A stretch of DNA of 59,647 nt from an uncultured Clostridia bacterium (GTDB lineage Bacteria; Bacillota; Clostridia; Christensenellales; UBA1242): positions 1 to 59,647 of the forward strand of contig CALVPQ010000007.1 in the NCBI GenBank assembly GCA_944351415.1. The letters are read 5' to 3'. The position numbers and the translations under genes were made by a program. Positions 38,796 to 47,578 of the stretch are shown in pieces (position 1 is the first letter of the stretch; each line of letters starts with the position of its first letter). The notes under the pieces were generated by a model. It made no database searches. It was not told the DNA's origin and saw only the letters and a program-made list of their open reading frames with translations.

Positions 38796-39761
38796 CTAAA
38801 TACTTGTTTTTTCTTCGTGTTTTGTTATTATTTTTTTAATCGTCTCTTTTGTGGCATTTTTTCTTAGACTTTTAAAACTGCCATCTTCGTTTCTATAAAT
38901 TATATCAAAGTCATCTTTCTTATAAACTATTGCTGCACTATATTTTGTTTTTAATATAACGTTTATTGCAAGTCTTGCATAAGAACGCGCATAATCAAGG
39001 TCTATTGATGTTGGGTTCGTTCCCCGTTGAACATAACCTACGACACAACCTCTATATTCCATATCTGGGTCTATTTTTTGTAAATTCTCTATTATAGTTT
39101 GCAACTTTAGTATACGCTCTTTTACTATAATACAACTGCCCTGCCCTAGTTCTTTTTTATTCCTAACAGCTTCTGCCATCTTTTTATAATTTACATCTGC
39201 CTTTTTTAAAACCACGTAATCACAAGGGTAATTTCGGCTTACACATCTTGTTATACGCGAGCAATCTCTTCCCATAATTTCAAAGATACAGCATCTGCCA
39301 AAAGCGTCCATTGTTGGCATGGTATTTTCAATAGTTGTTACACAAGCTTTAACTGCAGTATGATACCCTTGACTATAATCACTTATTATAACATCGTTAT
39401 CTATAGTTGCTGGAATAAAGACTGTTCTTATACCACTTTCACTAAGTTCACAACACCCCTGATAGGAACCATTTCCACCAAGAACAATAACCACATCAAA
39501 TTTTTGGGCATTTTTTAAACCTTTATTAAAGCCCTCTTTTGTTTTAAATTCTGGGCAACGCGAACATTTTATACAACTTCCCGCTTCTTTTGCAAATTTT
39601 AGTGGCTCAAACTCTGAAATAGGAATAATATCATTATTTATAAGCCCCTTGAAACCTGCTCGGCAAGCATAGAGTTCTTTGCCAAATTTCTTGTATAGAG
39701 TGGCTAAAATCATATTCATTCCAGGGGCATCTCCGCCACTTGTTAAAACTAATATTTTCAT
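38796..39761 (-). CDS. pfkA: Divergent ATP-type 6-phosphofructokinase homologue
   Basis: A 321-residue PfkA-fold protein, normal length. TSGGDAPGMN (7-16), TIDND with catalytic Asp121, the EIMGR motif (161-165) and VQRG (244-247) are kept. But several ligand residues differ: the Mg-ATP motif GGDGS is GGNGS with Asn97 replacing Asp; PGTIDND is PATIDND; the Arg of the usual QRGGxPxxxDR motif is Leu255. A Cys triplet (63, 66, 69) lies beside the ATP-binding SR-PEF segment. In Firmicutes PfkA makes fructose 1,6-bisphosphate and sits downstream of dnaE, as here (65-base gap). It may be a working but unusual PFK, use another donor, or be regulatory. AAGGAG precedes ATG. Confidence 0.8.
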   Translation of the reverse strand: MKILVLTSGGDAPGMNMILATLYKKFGKELYACRAGFKGLINNDIIPISEFEPLKFAKEAGSCIKCSRCPEFKTKEGFNKGLKNAQKFDVVIVLGGNGSYQGCCELSESGIRTVFIPATIDNDVIISDYSQGYHTAVKACVTTIENTMPTMDAFGRCCIFEIMGRDCSRITRCVSRNYPCDYVVLKKADVNYKKMAEAVRNKKELGQGSCIIVKERILKLQTIIENLQKIDPDMEYRGCVVGYVQRGTNPTSIDLDYARSYARLAINVILKTKYSAAIVYKKDDFDIIYRNEDGSFKSLRKNATKETIKKIITKHEEKTSI

Positions 39762-39826
39762 TTTTTCTCCTTAATTTATATAAAAAGCTTAAATTTTTAA
39801 TAATTTTTCAAAAAATTATGTATTTT

Positions 39827-42800
39827 TTACTTTATAATAACGTTTTCTTCGCCCAGCAAGCCAACAAGTTCATTAGTTAGATAATTATTTATATCTACTT
39901 TAGTATTAAATGAAAAAGCCTTATTTGTGGAACTACATTTTATTACAACCTGTGATTTGCCTGGGTGACTTGCTGTTATTTTTTTAACACTGCTATAAAT
40001 ATCTGTATTTTGAGTGTCAAATCTCAAATAGACCTTACGGGTATCTTCTGCCTTTGTTTCATCAGTTCGACTCTCAAATGGGAAAATACTATCGGCTATA
40101 ACAATAGGTGACTTTCCTTCTCTTATGGAAAGATGCCCTCTAACTGTTACAAGTTTATCTTCAACAAGAAATTCTTTATAGCGATTATATCCTTTACTAA
40201 AAATCATAACATCATAGCTGCCATATATATCTTCTATTGTTAAAATTGCCATATTGCCAGATTTAGTGTTTTTCTTGGAAACGTGCGTTATAACACCGCC
40301 ACCTGTGACGGGTTGTTTGTCGTAAACCTGTGGTGTTTTTTCTTCTCCAATCTCTTCTTCAAATTCAACATTCATATTATAACTGCCACCCTCTTCATCT
40401 TCATCTTGTTGCAATTCTGAAGGGTCAACTTTAAGGTCGGCAATCATATCAGATGTAAAATTAAAATTATCATATTTATCAAGATAATCATCAAGTGGGT
40501 GTCCTGACAGATATATACCAACATATTCTTTTTCAAATTTTAGAAGTGAATCCTTGTTATATTCCTTGATGTTAGGAGCAGTAATTCTGTTTACAGACTT
40601 AGATGCCTCTTCAAAGGTATCAAACATTGAAAATTGCCCTGAAGCTCTTGTTTTTCTATCACTTGCAATCATATCCATAAGGGCAGGATAAATTGCCATA
40701 AGTTGAGAGCGGTATAATCCAAAACTTGAAAAAGCTCCACTTAAAATTAAACTTTCCAGTGACTTTTTATTAAGAGTATTTGTGTTTATTCTATTTAAAA
40801 AGTCCTCAAAATCCTTGAAAGCACCATTTTTATTACGTTCTTCAACAATTATATCAATAAGACCTGTTCCAACATTACGAAGTGCACCAAGTCCAAAACG
40901 TATGTTGCCATTTTCAACTTTAAATTCTGTGATTGAATTATTTATATCAGGTGGAAGAATCTCAAAGCCTTCTTTTCTTGCATAATTTGTGTATTTCTTT
41001 ACAGCATCAATATTGGTTATTCTATTATTAAGAACTGCAGTTAAATATTCAACTTCGTAATGTGCTTTTAAGTAGCCTGTTTGATAAGATACATAGGCAT
41101 AGGCTGCTGCATGAGATTTATTAAAAGCATAACCAGCAAACTTTGCCATCTGGTCGAACACACGTTCTGCAACTGCTTTATCATGACCTAATGCTAGAGC
41201 CCCTGGAATATCTCTTTTAGGGTCATTAGGGTCTTTTTTGCCATAGATAAACTTTTCCTTTTCTGGTGGAAGTTTCTCTGGCTTCTTCTTGGACATGATA
41301 CGGCGAACATTATCAGCACCACCAAGACTAAATCCAGCCATAACCTGAAATATTTTCATAACCTGTTCTTGATAGATAATACAGCCATAAGTTGTGCTTA
41401 AAATAGGAACCAAGCATGGGTCCTCATACTCTATCTTATCAGGCTCTCGTTTGCCTTTTATAAATTTAGGTATAAAGTCCATTGGACCAGGTCGATATAA
41501 AGAAATTCCAGCTATAATATCTTCAAGAGTTGTTGGTTGCAAGTCCATCATAAACTTCTTCATACCACCGCTTTCAAGTTGGAAAACAGCTTCGGTATTG
41601 CCGGAAGAAATAAGTTCAAAAACAGCTGGGTCATCATAGCTCATCTTTGTGAAATCTATTTCAACACCATGAATTTCTTTTATGTATTTTATGGCTTTAT
41701 GTATATCAGTTAATGTTCTAAGCCCTAAAAAGTCGAACTTTAAAAGTCCTAAGTGCTCAAGTTCAGTCATATCAAATTGTGTTACTTCGTCATCGCCACT
41801 CTTCGCCATTGGAACATGGTCGTAAACAGGGTCTGGAGCAATCAAAACACCCGCTGCATGCATAGACACATTTCTTGGCACACCTTCAAGTTTGATTGCC
41901 ATATCAATAATGCGTTTAACTTCGCTATCTTCATCATACATCGCCCTAAGTTCTGGTATTATATATTGCTTATCTTCTTCTTTTCCTGTTGTTCCAAAAT
42001 AATATCTTAAAACTGGTGGTTTTTTGACAGGTTTATTAGGTATTTCTTTTGTTATTTTATCTACCTCTGAGTATGGATACCTAAGCACACGAGCAACATC
42101 TTTGATAGCATTTTTAGCCTGCATATTACCAAATGTTACAATATTGGAAACATGGTCTGCACCATAACGCCTTTTTGCATACTCTATAACTTCCCTACGC
42201 CTATCCATGCAAAAGTCCACATCAAAGTCTGGCATTGAAACACGTTCTGGATTGATAAAGCGGTCAAAGAACAAATCATACTTCATAGGGTCAACTTGAG
42301 TTATACCAGAGCAATATGCAACTAAACTTCCAGCACCTGAACCACGACCTGGTCCAACTGGTATATCATTCTCACGAGCAAAATTGATATAGTCCCACAC
42401 AATCAAGAAATATTCAACATAGCCAAGTTTGTGAATGGTATCTAGTTCCATCTGAAGTCTATCTTCATATTCTTTAGGTATAGTTTTATAATTTCTTCGC
42501 AAGCCCTCATAGGCAAGTCTTGTTAAAAATTCAAAGGCACTTTCGCCTGTGTCTGGAATATATTTTGGAATAAAATTTTCAGTTGCACCAAGCTGGTCTT
42601 CAACTGGAATATTTTTATTTCCACCTTCCGCTGATTCTCTTAATGATTTAGTTCGTATAAAAACATTGCATTTATCTGCAATCTCTAAAGTTCTATCAAG
42701 TGCTTCCTCATAACCTGGCATTGCCTCGAGCATTTCCTCATAGGTTTTAAGATAAAACTCCTGTGTTTCAAATTTCATACGGTCTGGGTCATCATAGGTT

Positions 42801-43471
42801 CTTCCCATCTGCACACACAATAAAACATCTTGAAGTTCTGCATCTTCCTTATTTAAGTAGTGAACGTCGTTTGTTGCAACTAGTGGAATACCGAGTCTTT
42901 CGCTCATTTCGGTAAGTTTGAGCATAACTTCTTTTTCTTCAGGTAAATTGTGATTTTGTATTTCAAAATAAAAATCATCGCCAAAAATATTCTTAAACCA
43001 AAGCGCAAGCTTATCCGCCTCATCATATTGACGTTTTAATATGTATTGTGGAATATGCCCTGCAAGGCAAGCTGATAAACATATTATACCTTCATGATAC
43101 TCCTCAAGAAGTTTATAATCAATTCTCGGCTTATAATACATTCCTTCAAGGTATGCAAGAGAGGAAAGCTTTAGAAGATTTTGGTAACCAGTATTATTTT
43201 TTGCAAGAAGTATTAAGTGCCCTGTATCTTCACGATTTGTTCTTGATTTTCTATCATGACAGATATAAAACTCTTCCCCAATTATTGGCTTTATTCCATT
43301 CTGAACACAAGCTTCAAAAAATTTGATAACACCATACATATTACCATGGTCTGTTATTGCAACGGATTTCCACCCACGTTCTTTAACTATATCAACAAGT
43401 TTATTTATTCTTGCAAGACCATCAAGTAAACTAAACTCTGTATGCAAATGTAGATGCACAAATTCTTTCAT
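39827..43471 (-). CDS. dnaE: DNA polymerase III alpha subunit (DnaE)
   Basis: A 1,214-residue C-family polymerase. The N-terminal PHP domain begins at HLHTEFSLLDG (about 6-16) with intact His pair. The palm has GPGRGSGAGSLVAY and the catalytic PDFDVDF near residue 415. A helix-hairpin-helix region and an OB-fold (about 1040-1110, with VRGHLSIREGKSP) follow, then a short C-terminal domain. No proofreading exonuclease insertion, so it is DnaE rather than PolC. An acidic linker near 1000 (QQDEDEEGG) is longer than usual. GGGG serves as Shine-Dalgarno. It is followed by the pfkA-like gene, a common Firmicute order. Confidence 0.97.
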   Translation of the reverse strand: MKEFVHLHLHTEFSLLDGLARINKLVDIVKERGWKSVAITDHGNMYGVIKFFEACVQNGIKPIIGEEFYICHDRKSRTNREDTGHLILLAKNNTGYQNLLKLSSLAYLEGMYYKPRIDYKLLEEYHEGIICLSACLAGHIPQYILKRQYDEADKLALWFKNIFGDDFYFEIQNHNLPEEKEVMLKLTEMSERLGIPLVATNDVHYLNKEDAELQDVLLCVQMGRTYDDPDRMKFETQEFYLKTYEEMLEAMPGYEEALDRTLEIADKCNVFIRTKSLRESAEGGNKNIPVEDQLGATENFIPKYIPDTGESAFEFLTRLAYEGLRRNYKTIPKEYEDRLQMELDTIHKLGYVEYFLIVWDYINFARENDIPVGPGRGSGAGSLVAYCSGITQVDPMKYDLFFDRFINPERVSMPDFDVDFCMDRRREVIEYAKRRYGADHVSNIVTFGNMQAKNAIKDVARVLRYPYSEVDKITKEIPNKPVKKPPVLRYYFGTTGKEEDKQYIIPELRAMYDEDSEVKRIIDMAIKLEGVPRNVSMHAAGVLIAPDPVYDHVPMAKSGDDEVTQFDMTELEHLGLLKFDFLGLRTLTDIHKAIKYIKEIHGVEIDFTKMSYDDPAVFELISSGNTEAVFQLESGGMKKFMMDLQPTTLEDIIAGISLYRPGPMDFIPKFIKGKREPDKIEYEDPCLVPILSTTYGCIIYQEQVMKIFQVMAGFSLGGADNVRRIMSKKKPEKLPPEKEKFIYGKKDPNDPKRDIPGALALGHDKAVAERVFDQMAKFAGYAFNKSHAAAYAYVSYQTGYLKAHYEVEYLTAVLNNRITNIDAVKKYTNYARKEGFEILPPDINNSITEFKVENGNIRFGLGALRNVGTGLIDIIVEERNKNGAFKDFEDFLNRINTNTLNKKSLESLILSGAFSSFGLYRSQLMAIYPALMDMIASDRKTRASGQFSMFDTFEEASKSVNRITAPNIKEYNKDSLLKFEKEYVGIYLSGHPLDDYLDKYDNFNFTSDMIADLKVDPSELQQDEDEEGGSYNMNVEFEEEIGEEKTPQVYDKQPVTGGGVITHVSKKNTKSGNMAILTIEDIYGSYDVMIFSKGYNRYKEFLVEDKLVTVRGHLSIREGKSPIVIADSIFPFESRTDETKAEDTRKVYLRFDTQNTDIYSSVKKITASHPGKSQVVIKCSSTNKAFSFNTKVDINNYLTNELVGLLGEENVIIK

Positions 43472-43689
43472 TATTTTCCCCTTTTTTATAGTTGTTTATT
43501 TCTTTTATTATTTAATAAAAGTATTTTAATTGTTTAAATTATTTTTAATTTTTAAATATTATTTTTAAATTAAAATATTATTTATTTCTTAAAAACTTAT
43601 TTTCAATTTAAAATATTTTTTAAAATTAATTTATTTTTTTGATTTTTTTAATTTTTTTTATTATTTTTTATTATTTTTATGTTATAAAG

Positions 43690-43817
43690 ATGATGAATCA
43701 AATCTATTGATTTTTAATTATAAGTCGCTCTTATAATTAACTTGGCTGCAATGCCATGATGCTGAAGTGAGAATGCCCATTTCAGGATATTGAACTCAGG
43801 TGACTGAGTTCTTTTTA
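43690..43817 (+). ncRNA. Candidate small structured RNA between dnaE and whiA
   Basis: After a TATAAA box (43683-43688) a plus-strand RNA of about 125 nt would carry four hairpins: a perfect 11-bp stem (43714-43724 with 43730-43740, loop TCGCT), a TGGC/GCCA stem near 43743-43756, a CTGAAGTG/CATTTCAG stem near 43761-43785, and a terminator at 43792-43811. It runs against whiA and away from dnaE. It matches no RNA family I can name. The 190 bases between it and dnaE are nearly pure A/T. Confidence 0.5.
43792..43817 (+). terminator. Terminator of the small RNA candidate
   Basis: GAACTCAG (43792-43799), loop GTGA, CTGAGTTC (43804-43811), then TTTTTATTTT. The U-run exists only on the plus strand, which gives the direction. 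25 bases later lies the whiA stop on the opposite strand. Confidence 0.85.
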
Positions 43818-43835
43818 TTTTAAAAGTGATTATTT

Positions 43836-44798
43836 CTAGCCTTTTAAAATATCGGCTATTTTTAAAATTCTTCTAAATCTATGGTTTAGTCCGCTTTTTG
43901 TAAGTTTGATTGTTGATAATTTTAATAGTTCGTCCATACTTTCCTGTGGATTTGCAAGACGAAGGACTGCCACTTCTTGTAAATCTTCTGGCAAACTATC
44001 AAGCCCTATCTTTTTATTAATAAAATTTATCGCTTGAATTTGTTTTAGACTTGCTTCAACAGTTTTATTTATATTTGCATTTATACAGTTCACCTGTCTA
44101 TTAACTGTGTTTCTTAAATCTCTCTTTGCCATCTCATCTGAAAGGTCAAGCACACTTTGTTCAGCTCCAACGAGCGCAAGAAGGTCTTTTATTGCTTCGC
44201 TATCTTTTAAATATAAAACATAAATCTTTTTTCTTGTTGCTATCTTGCTTACAATATTAAAATGTTGTAAAAGCCCTTGAACACCCTGCAAAAATTCAAG
44301 TTTATGTGATGAAAATTCAACATGATAGCCTGTTGTTGGCGACTGAGAACCAAGTTCTGAAAGTTTTATACTAGATGTTGCACAGCCAACATAAGCACCT
44401 TTTATAAAGTTTTTCTTTGTTTCGTCATCTGCAACTAAATTATTATCTATTTCGGAAACAAAAGACAGCTCGCCATTTTGTGAAATAAGCGAACAATCTT
44501 TTAGCACTTGCAAAGAAATATCGTAAGGGAATTTTATACGATAGTAAGTTGTTTTGTTTATTATATAGTCGTCGGAAATCTCTAGAGATAGTTTACGTCC
44601 ATACAGCCTATTGATTAGATTGTTCAAAAATTCATAAATCTCTTTGAAATCTGTGACTATATCAAGCCTTATGCCTTCGGCATTTTTTGTGATAGTTCCA
44701 CAAGCATGAAGCAGACCTGATAAAAAAGCCTGACCACAATCTGCATCTTCAATGTCAGTTTCAATTATCTGTAGTTTGCTATCTTTTGCAAAGCTCAT
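43836..44798 (-). CDS. whiA: WhiA-family DNA-binding protein
   Basis: A 320-residue protein with the WhiA layout: an N-terminal LAGLIDADG homing-endonuclease-like fold (about 20-220, beginning CGQAFLSGLLHACGTI and including KNFIKGAYVGCATSSI), and a C-terminal helix-turn-helix (about 235-318, containing LQEVAVLRLANPQESMDELL and SGLNHRFRRI). WhiA controls cell division/sporulation genes in actinobacteria and cell division in Firmicutes. AAGGAG lies five bases before ATG. In Bacillus it follows yvcJ-yvcK; those are not here. Confidence 0.92.
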   Translation of the reverse strand: MSFAKDSKLQIIETDIEDADCGQAFLSGLLHACGTITKNAEGIRLDIVTDFKEIYEFLNNLINRLYGRKLSLEISDDYIINKTTYYRIKFPYDISLQVLKDCSLISQNGELSFVSEIDNNLVADDETKKNFIKGAYVGCATSSIKLSELGSQSPTTGYHVEFSSHKLEFLQGVQGLLQHFNIVSKIATRKKIYVLYLKDSEAIKDLLALVGAEQSVLDLSDEMAKRDLRNTVNRQVNCINANINKTVEASLKQIQAINFINKKIGLDSLPEDLQEVAVLRLANPQESMDELLKLSTIKLTKSGLNHRFRRILKIADILKG

Positions 44799-44888
44799 AA
44801 GACTCCTTCCTTCAAATTTTAAAAATTTAGTATTTTTTTTAAATTAAATTGTAATTTTTACTTTTTATTATTCTTTATTTATTTACTT

Positions 44889-45647
44889 TTAATGTTTTGC
44901 GGAGAATTTTGGAAGTTTGTCAATATTCACTATTTGTGAAATTGGCAGACCTAACCTAAAAATTATATCTAACCCATTATTACACTCACCCACACTCTCT
45001 GGTGAATGCGCATCTGAATTTACAATAAATTTTACCCCTTCGCTTGCCATAATTTCTAATTCTTCATCTGTGAAATTTATTCGCTTGCCATTAAGTTCCA
45101 CATAAGTGCCTTTCTCTTTTGCCATACGGGCAACTGCTAAGGTGTCTGTTGGACAACCATAATTGAGATGTGTTATAACATCTATAGGATATTTGTCTAG
45201 TGCCTTTAAAAAGGCTGTTGTGTTGCGATTTTTTCGCTCTTGGCTAGGCGAGTATGGCGAGCCATACATATTGGCAAGAATTAACTTATTAAAATCTTTC
45301 ATTGTAGGGGTTTTTACCAGTTTATGATGCCCCATAAGCAAGATGTCAAGAAATTCAAAATCAGTTTCTTCAACATCTATTTGGCCATCTAGCGAAATTA
45401 AATTTGCTTCAACCCCAAGCAATATGTCAACACCTGTGACTTCTTTTGCATTTAATATATCTTCTTTTACTGATGGAATATCCTTTCTTCTTACACCATA
45501 AATAAGATGATTAAACCCATGGTCTGTTATTGCAAGTTGTTTTAATCCTTTATTTGCAGCAACAGATGCATTTTCAAGGATAGTGCCTTTTCCATGGTTA
45601 TGACGAGAATATTTTGTGTGTGTATGGTAGTCACCATAAAGAATCAT
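44889..45647 (-). CDS. PHP-domain phosphoesterase (YcdX/histidinol-phosphatase-like)
   Basis: A 252-residue PHP protein. HTHTKYSRHNHGKG (about 8-21) gives the first metal ligands, ITDHGFN near 41 the next, then MGHHK near 104, and NSDAHSPESVG near 212 the last. These are the four motifs of PHP hydrolases such as YcdX and YmdB-type phosphatases; the substrate cannot be inferred. I start at 45647 because GGGAGG at 45657-45652 lies just before it; the longer form from 45659 would bury that site. No his genes are nearby, so histidinol phosphate is unlikely to be its main substrate. Confidence 0.85.
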   Translation of the reverse strand: MILYGDYHTHTKYSRHNHGKGTILENASVAANKGLKQLAITDHGFNHLIYGVRRKDIPSVKEDILNAKEVTGVDILLGVEANLISLDGQIDVEETDFEFLDILLMGHHKLVKTPTMKDFNKLILANMYGSPYSPSQERKNRNTTAFLKALDKYPIDVITHLNYGCPTDTLAVARMAKEKGTYVELNGKRINFTDEELEIMASEGVKFIVNSDAHSPESVGECNNGLDIIFRLGLPISQIVNIDKLPKFSAKH

Positions 45648-45740
45648 ATAACCTCCCAAAAAAGATAAAATCTCATATTAACAATTATATATCATTTTTC
45701 AAAAAAGTCAAATAAGATTAGAAAAATCAGAAAAAATAAA

Positions 45741-45783
45741 AAGCAGGTTAATTTACAATTTTTACGACTGCTTCTTATTAATA
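45741..45783 (-). terminator. Probable terminator of rpe
   Basis: On the minus strand AAGCAG (45783-45778) and CTGCTT (45746-45741) can pair across a long loop and are followed by TTTATTTTTT. The stem is short, so moderate confidence. Confidence 0.45.
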
Positions 45784-45842
45784 ATTTTGTTTTATTATAT
45801 ACTTTTTTAGATTTATAGAATAAATAGTTTGAATTTTTTAGT

Positions 45843-46505
45843 TTAATTTCTCAAAGCTGCAATAGCTGCTAATTTATCGCTGGCTTTATACACATAGGAG
45901 CCACTGACTAACATATCTGCACCTGCATCTATAAGTTCTTTTGCATTCTCAACATTTACACCGCCATCAACTTCTATTTTGTATTTATAGTTGTTATTTA
46001 AACGAAGTTCATTTAATTCTTTAACTTTTGCTAAAGCTTCAGGCATAAATTTCTGTCCGCTTGCCCCTGGCTCTACAGACATTACTAAAATCACATCAAA
46101 ATCATGGATATATACCTTAACTTCATTGACACTAGTTTCTGGTTTTATTGATAGACCTGCAAGCACATTTTCTTGTTTTATTTTATTAACTGCAAGTATT
46201 ATATCATTTTTATCTTTAAAGGCTTCATAATGCACTGTTATTATATTCGCACCCGCTTCAATATAATTGTCTATTGATTTAAGTGGTTCATCACACATAA
46301 GATGCACATCAAGCATGATAAGACTGTGCTGATTTATATTGTAAACAAGTTGGTCATCATAAGTAACATTTTCTACAAACTTTCCGTCCATAATGTCACA
46401 GTGTAAAAAGTCTGCATACCCCTGCATTTCTTGGGCATAATCTGTTATCTTTTGATATTCTTTTATTGGGTCAGTTGAAACTGAAATATAGATATTTTTT
46501 TTCAT
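45843..46505 (-). CDS. rpe: Ribulose-phosphate 3-epimerase
   Basis: A 220-residue TIM-barrel epimerase converting ribulose 5-phosphate to xylulose 5-phosphate. HCDIMDGKFV (about 35-44) supplies metal and acid/base residues, MLDVHLM the next His, and EVDGGV near 178 the second catalytic Asp. The phosphate loop reads SVEPGASGQKF instead of the common TVNPGFGGQ, so it is a divergent member; allulose-6-phosphate epimerase is an alternative. The position after rsgA (33-base gap) is the standard Firmicute order and supports rpe. GAAGGTGAG precedes ATG. Confidence 0.88.
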   Translation of the reverse strand: MKKNIYISVSTDPIKEYQKITDYAQEMQGYADFLHCDIMDGKFVENVTYDDQLVYNINQHSLIMLDVHLMCDEPLKSIDNYIEAGANIITVHYEAFKDKNDIILAVNKIKQENVLAGLSIKPETSVNEVKVYIHDFDVILVMSVEPGASGQKFMPEALAKVKELNELRLNNNYKYKIEVDGGVNVENAKELIDAGADMLVSGSYVYKASDKLAAIAALRN

Positions 46506-46538
46506 AAGCTCACCTTCTTATTTTAAAATTTATTTATT

Positions 46539-47378
46539 TTAATATTTTTTAGCATTTTTCAGCTCTTCAAGAATCTTTAAATAGTTATAATAGCGAAGTT
46601 TGGATATTTTTCCATTTTTAACAGCTTTTATAACGCCACATTCATCGCTACTTTCATGTAGACAAGAACGATATTTACACTCCGCACGTGCCTGCAAGAA
46701 ATCTGGATAATATGCTGAAAGTTCTCGATAATCAAGACTGCTTACGTAAGATAAATCCAGCATTGAAAAACCAGCCGTGTCTGCAAGATAACCTCCATTT
46801 AATTTATAAAGTGTTACAAGCCGTGTGGTTTGTTTCCCTCGTTCTATTTTTTTTGATAAATTGCCTATTTGGGTCAGTTCATCATCATATATTGCATTTA
46901 TTATAGATGATTTTCCAACAGCACTCTGCCCTGCTAATGCACAAATACCTTTTATTTCTTGCTCAATTTCTTTGATTTGTTGACTCTTTGCTGAAATTTT
47001 TATAATTTTTACAATATTTTGATAACTATTATCTATAATATCAAAAAATTCTTGATTTGCTATATCCATTTTATTGATAATCAAAATTGGTTCTATATCA
47101 TTTAAAATGCAGTATATCAAAACTTTATCTACAAGGATAAAATCTGGCTTTGGAGATGGAGCTATAACAATAAAAAGCCTGTCAAGATTTGCAAGAGGCG
47201 GTCTTATAAGTAAATTTTTCCTAGGCAATACCTTTGTGATTGAATCTTGAAATTCAACTTTATCACCAACAAAGATTCCCGAAGTTTTTGTTTTCCCACT
47301 TGGACTGACTTTATATATCTTGCCTTCACTTTCTATTGTGAATAGATTTGCATTTTTTGTTAAAACAATTCCTTGCAT
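46539..47378 (-). CDS. rsgA: Ribosome small-subunit-dependent GTPase RsgA
   Basis: A 279-residue circularly permuted GTPase that checks late 30S maturation. An N-terminal OB-fold (about 1-70) is followed by G4 NKMD (102-105), then G1 GQSAVGKS (150-157) and G3 DTAGF (200-204), the permuted order. The zinc finger ligands are C234, C239, H241 and C247. GGAGAAT precedes ATG. In most Firmicutes prpC-prkC lie between rlmN and rsgA; here they are absent and a cloverleaf repeat occupies the gap. Confidence 0.95.
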   Translation of the reverse strand: MQGIVLTKNANLFTIESEGKIYKVSPSGKTKTSGIFVGDKVEFQDSITKVLPRKNLLIRPPLANLDRLFIVIAPSPKPDFILVDKVLIYCILNDIEPILIINKMDIANQEFFDIIDNSYQNIVKIIKISAKSQQIKEIEQEIKGICALAGQSAVGKSSIINAIYDDELTQIGNLSKKIERGKQTTRLVTLYKLNGGYLADTAGFSMLDLSYVSSLDYRELSAYYPDFLQARAECKYRSCLHESSDECGVIKAVKNGKISKLRYYNYLKILEELKNAKKY

Positions 47379-47427
47379 TTATTCTCCATTTCTTTATTAT
47401 TTTATTTTTGGAATTTTGATTTTAGAT

Positions 47428-47524
47428 GGAGCATGAGCAAGAGCTTTTTGCAAAAAGCTCTTTAAGAAAAGCGATAGCTTTTCTTTAAAATTTTGGAGTC
47501 CCTTCAAAATTTTGCTCATGCTCC
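47428..47524. repeat. Cloverleaf intergenic element A (four-way junction)
   Basis: A 12-bp closing stem GGAGCATGAGCA (47428-47439) with TGCTCATGCTCC (47513-47524) encloses three hairpins: 47440-47449/47452-47461 (AGAGCTTTTT), 47464-47472/47477-47485 (AAGAAAAGC), and 47487-47495/47505-47513 (AAAATTTTG). Only two or three bases are unpaired between helices. Both DNA strands could fold the same way. TTAGAT and ATCTAA flank it as an outer imperfect repeat. It has no U-run and no coding potential. A second element of the same design lies at 50132-50223. Confidence 0.85.
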
Positions 47525-47578
47525 CCAGTATCTAATAATATTATTATACATTATTTTTCATATTAAATGAAACTTTTA

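Noticed and set aside
47428-47524. Ordinary rho-independent terminator or CRISPR-like repeat
   Set aside because: No U-run follows the closing stem and there are three internal arms; there are no spaced identical repeats and no cas genes.
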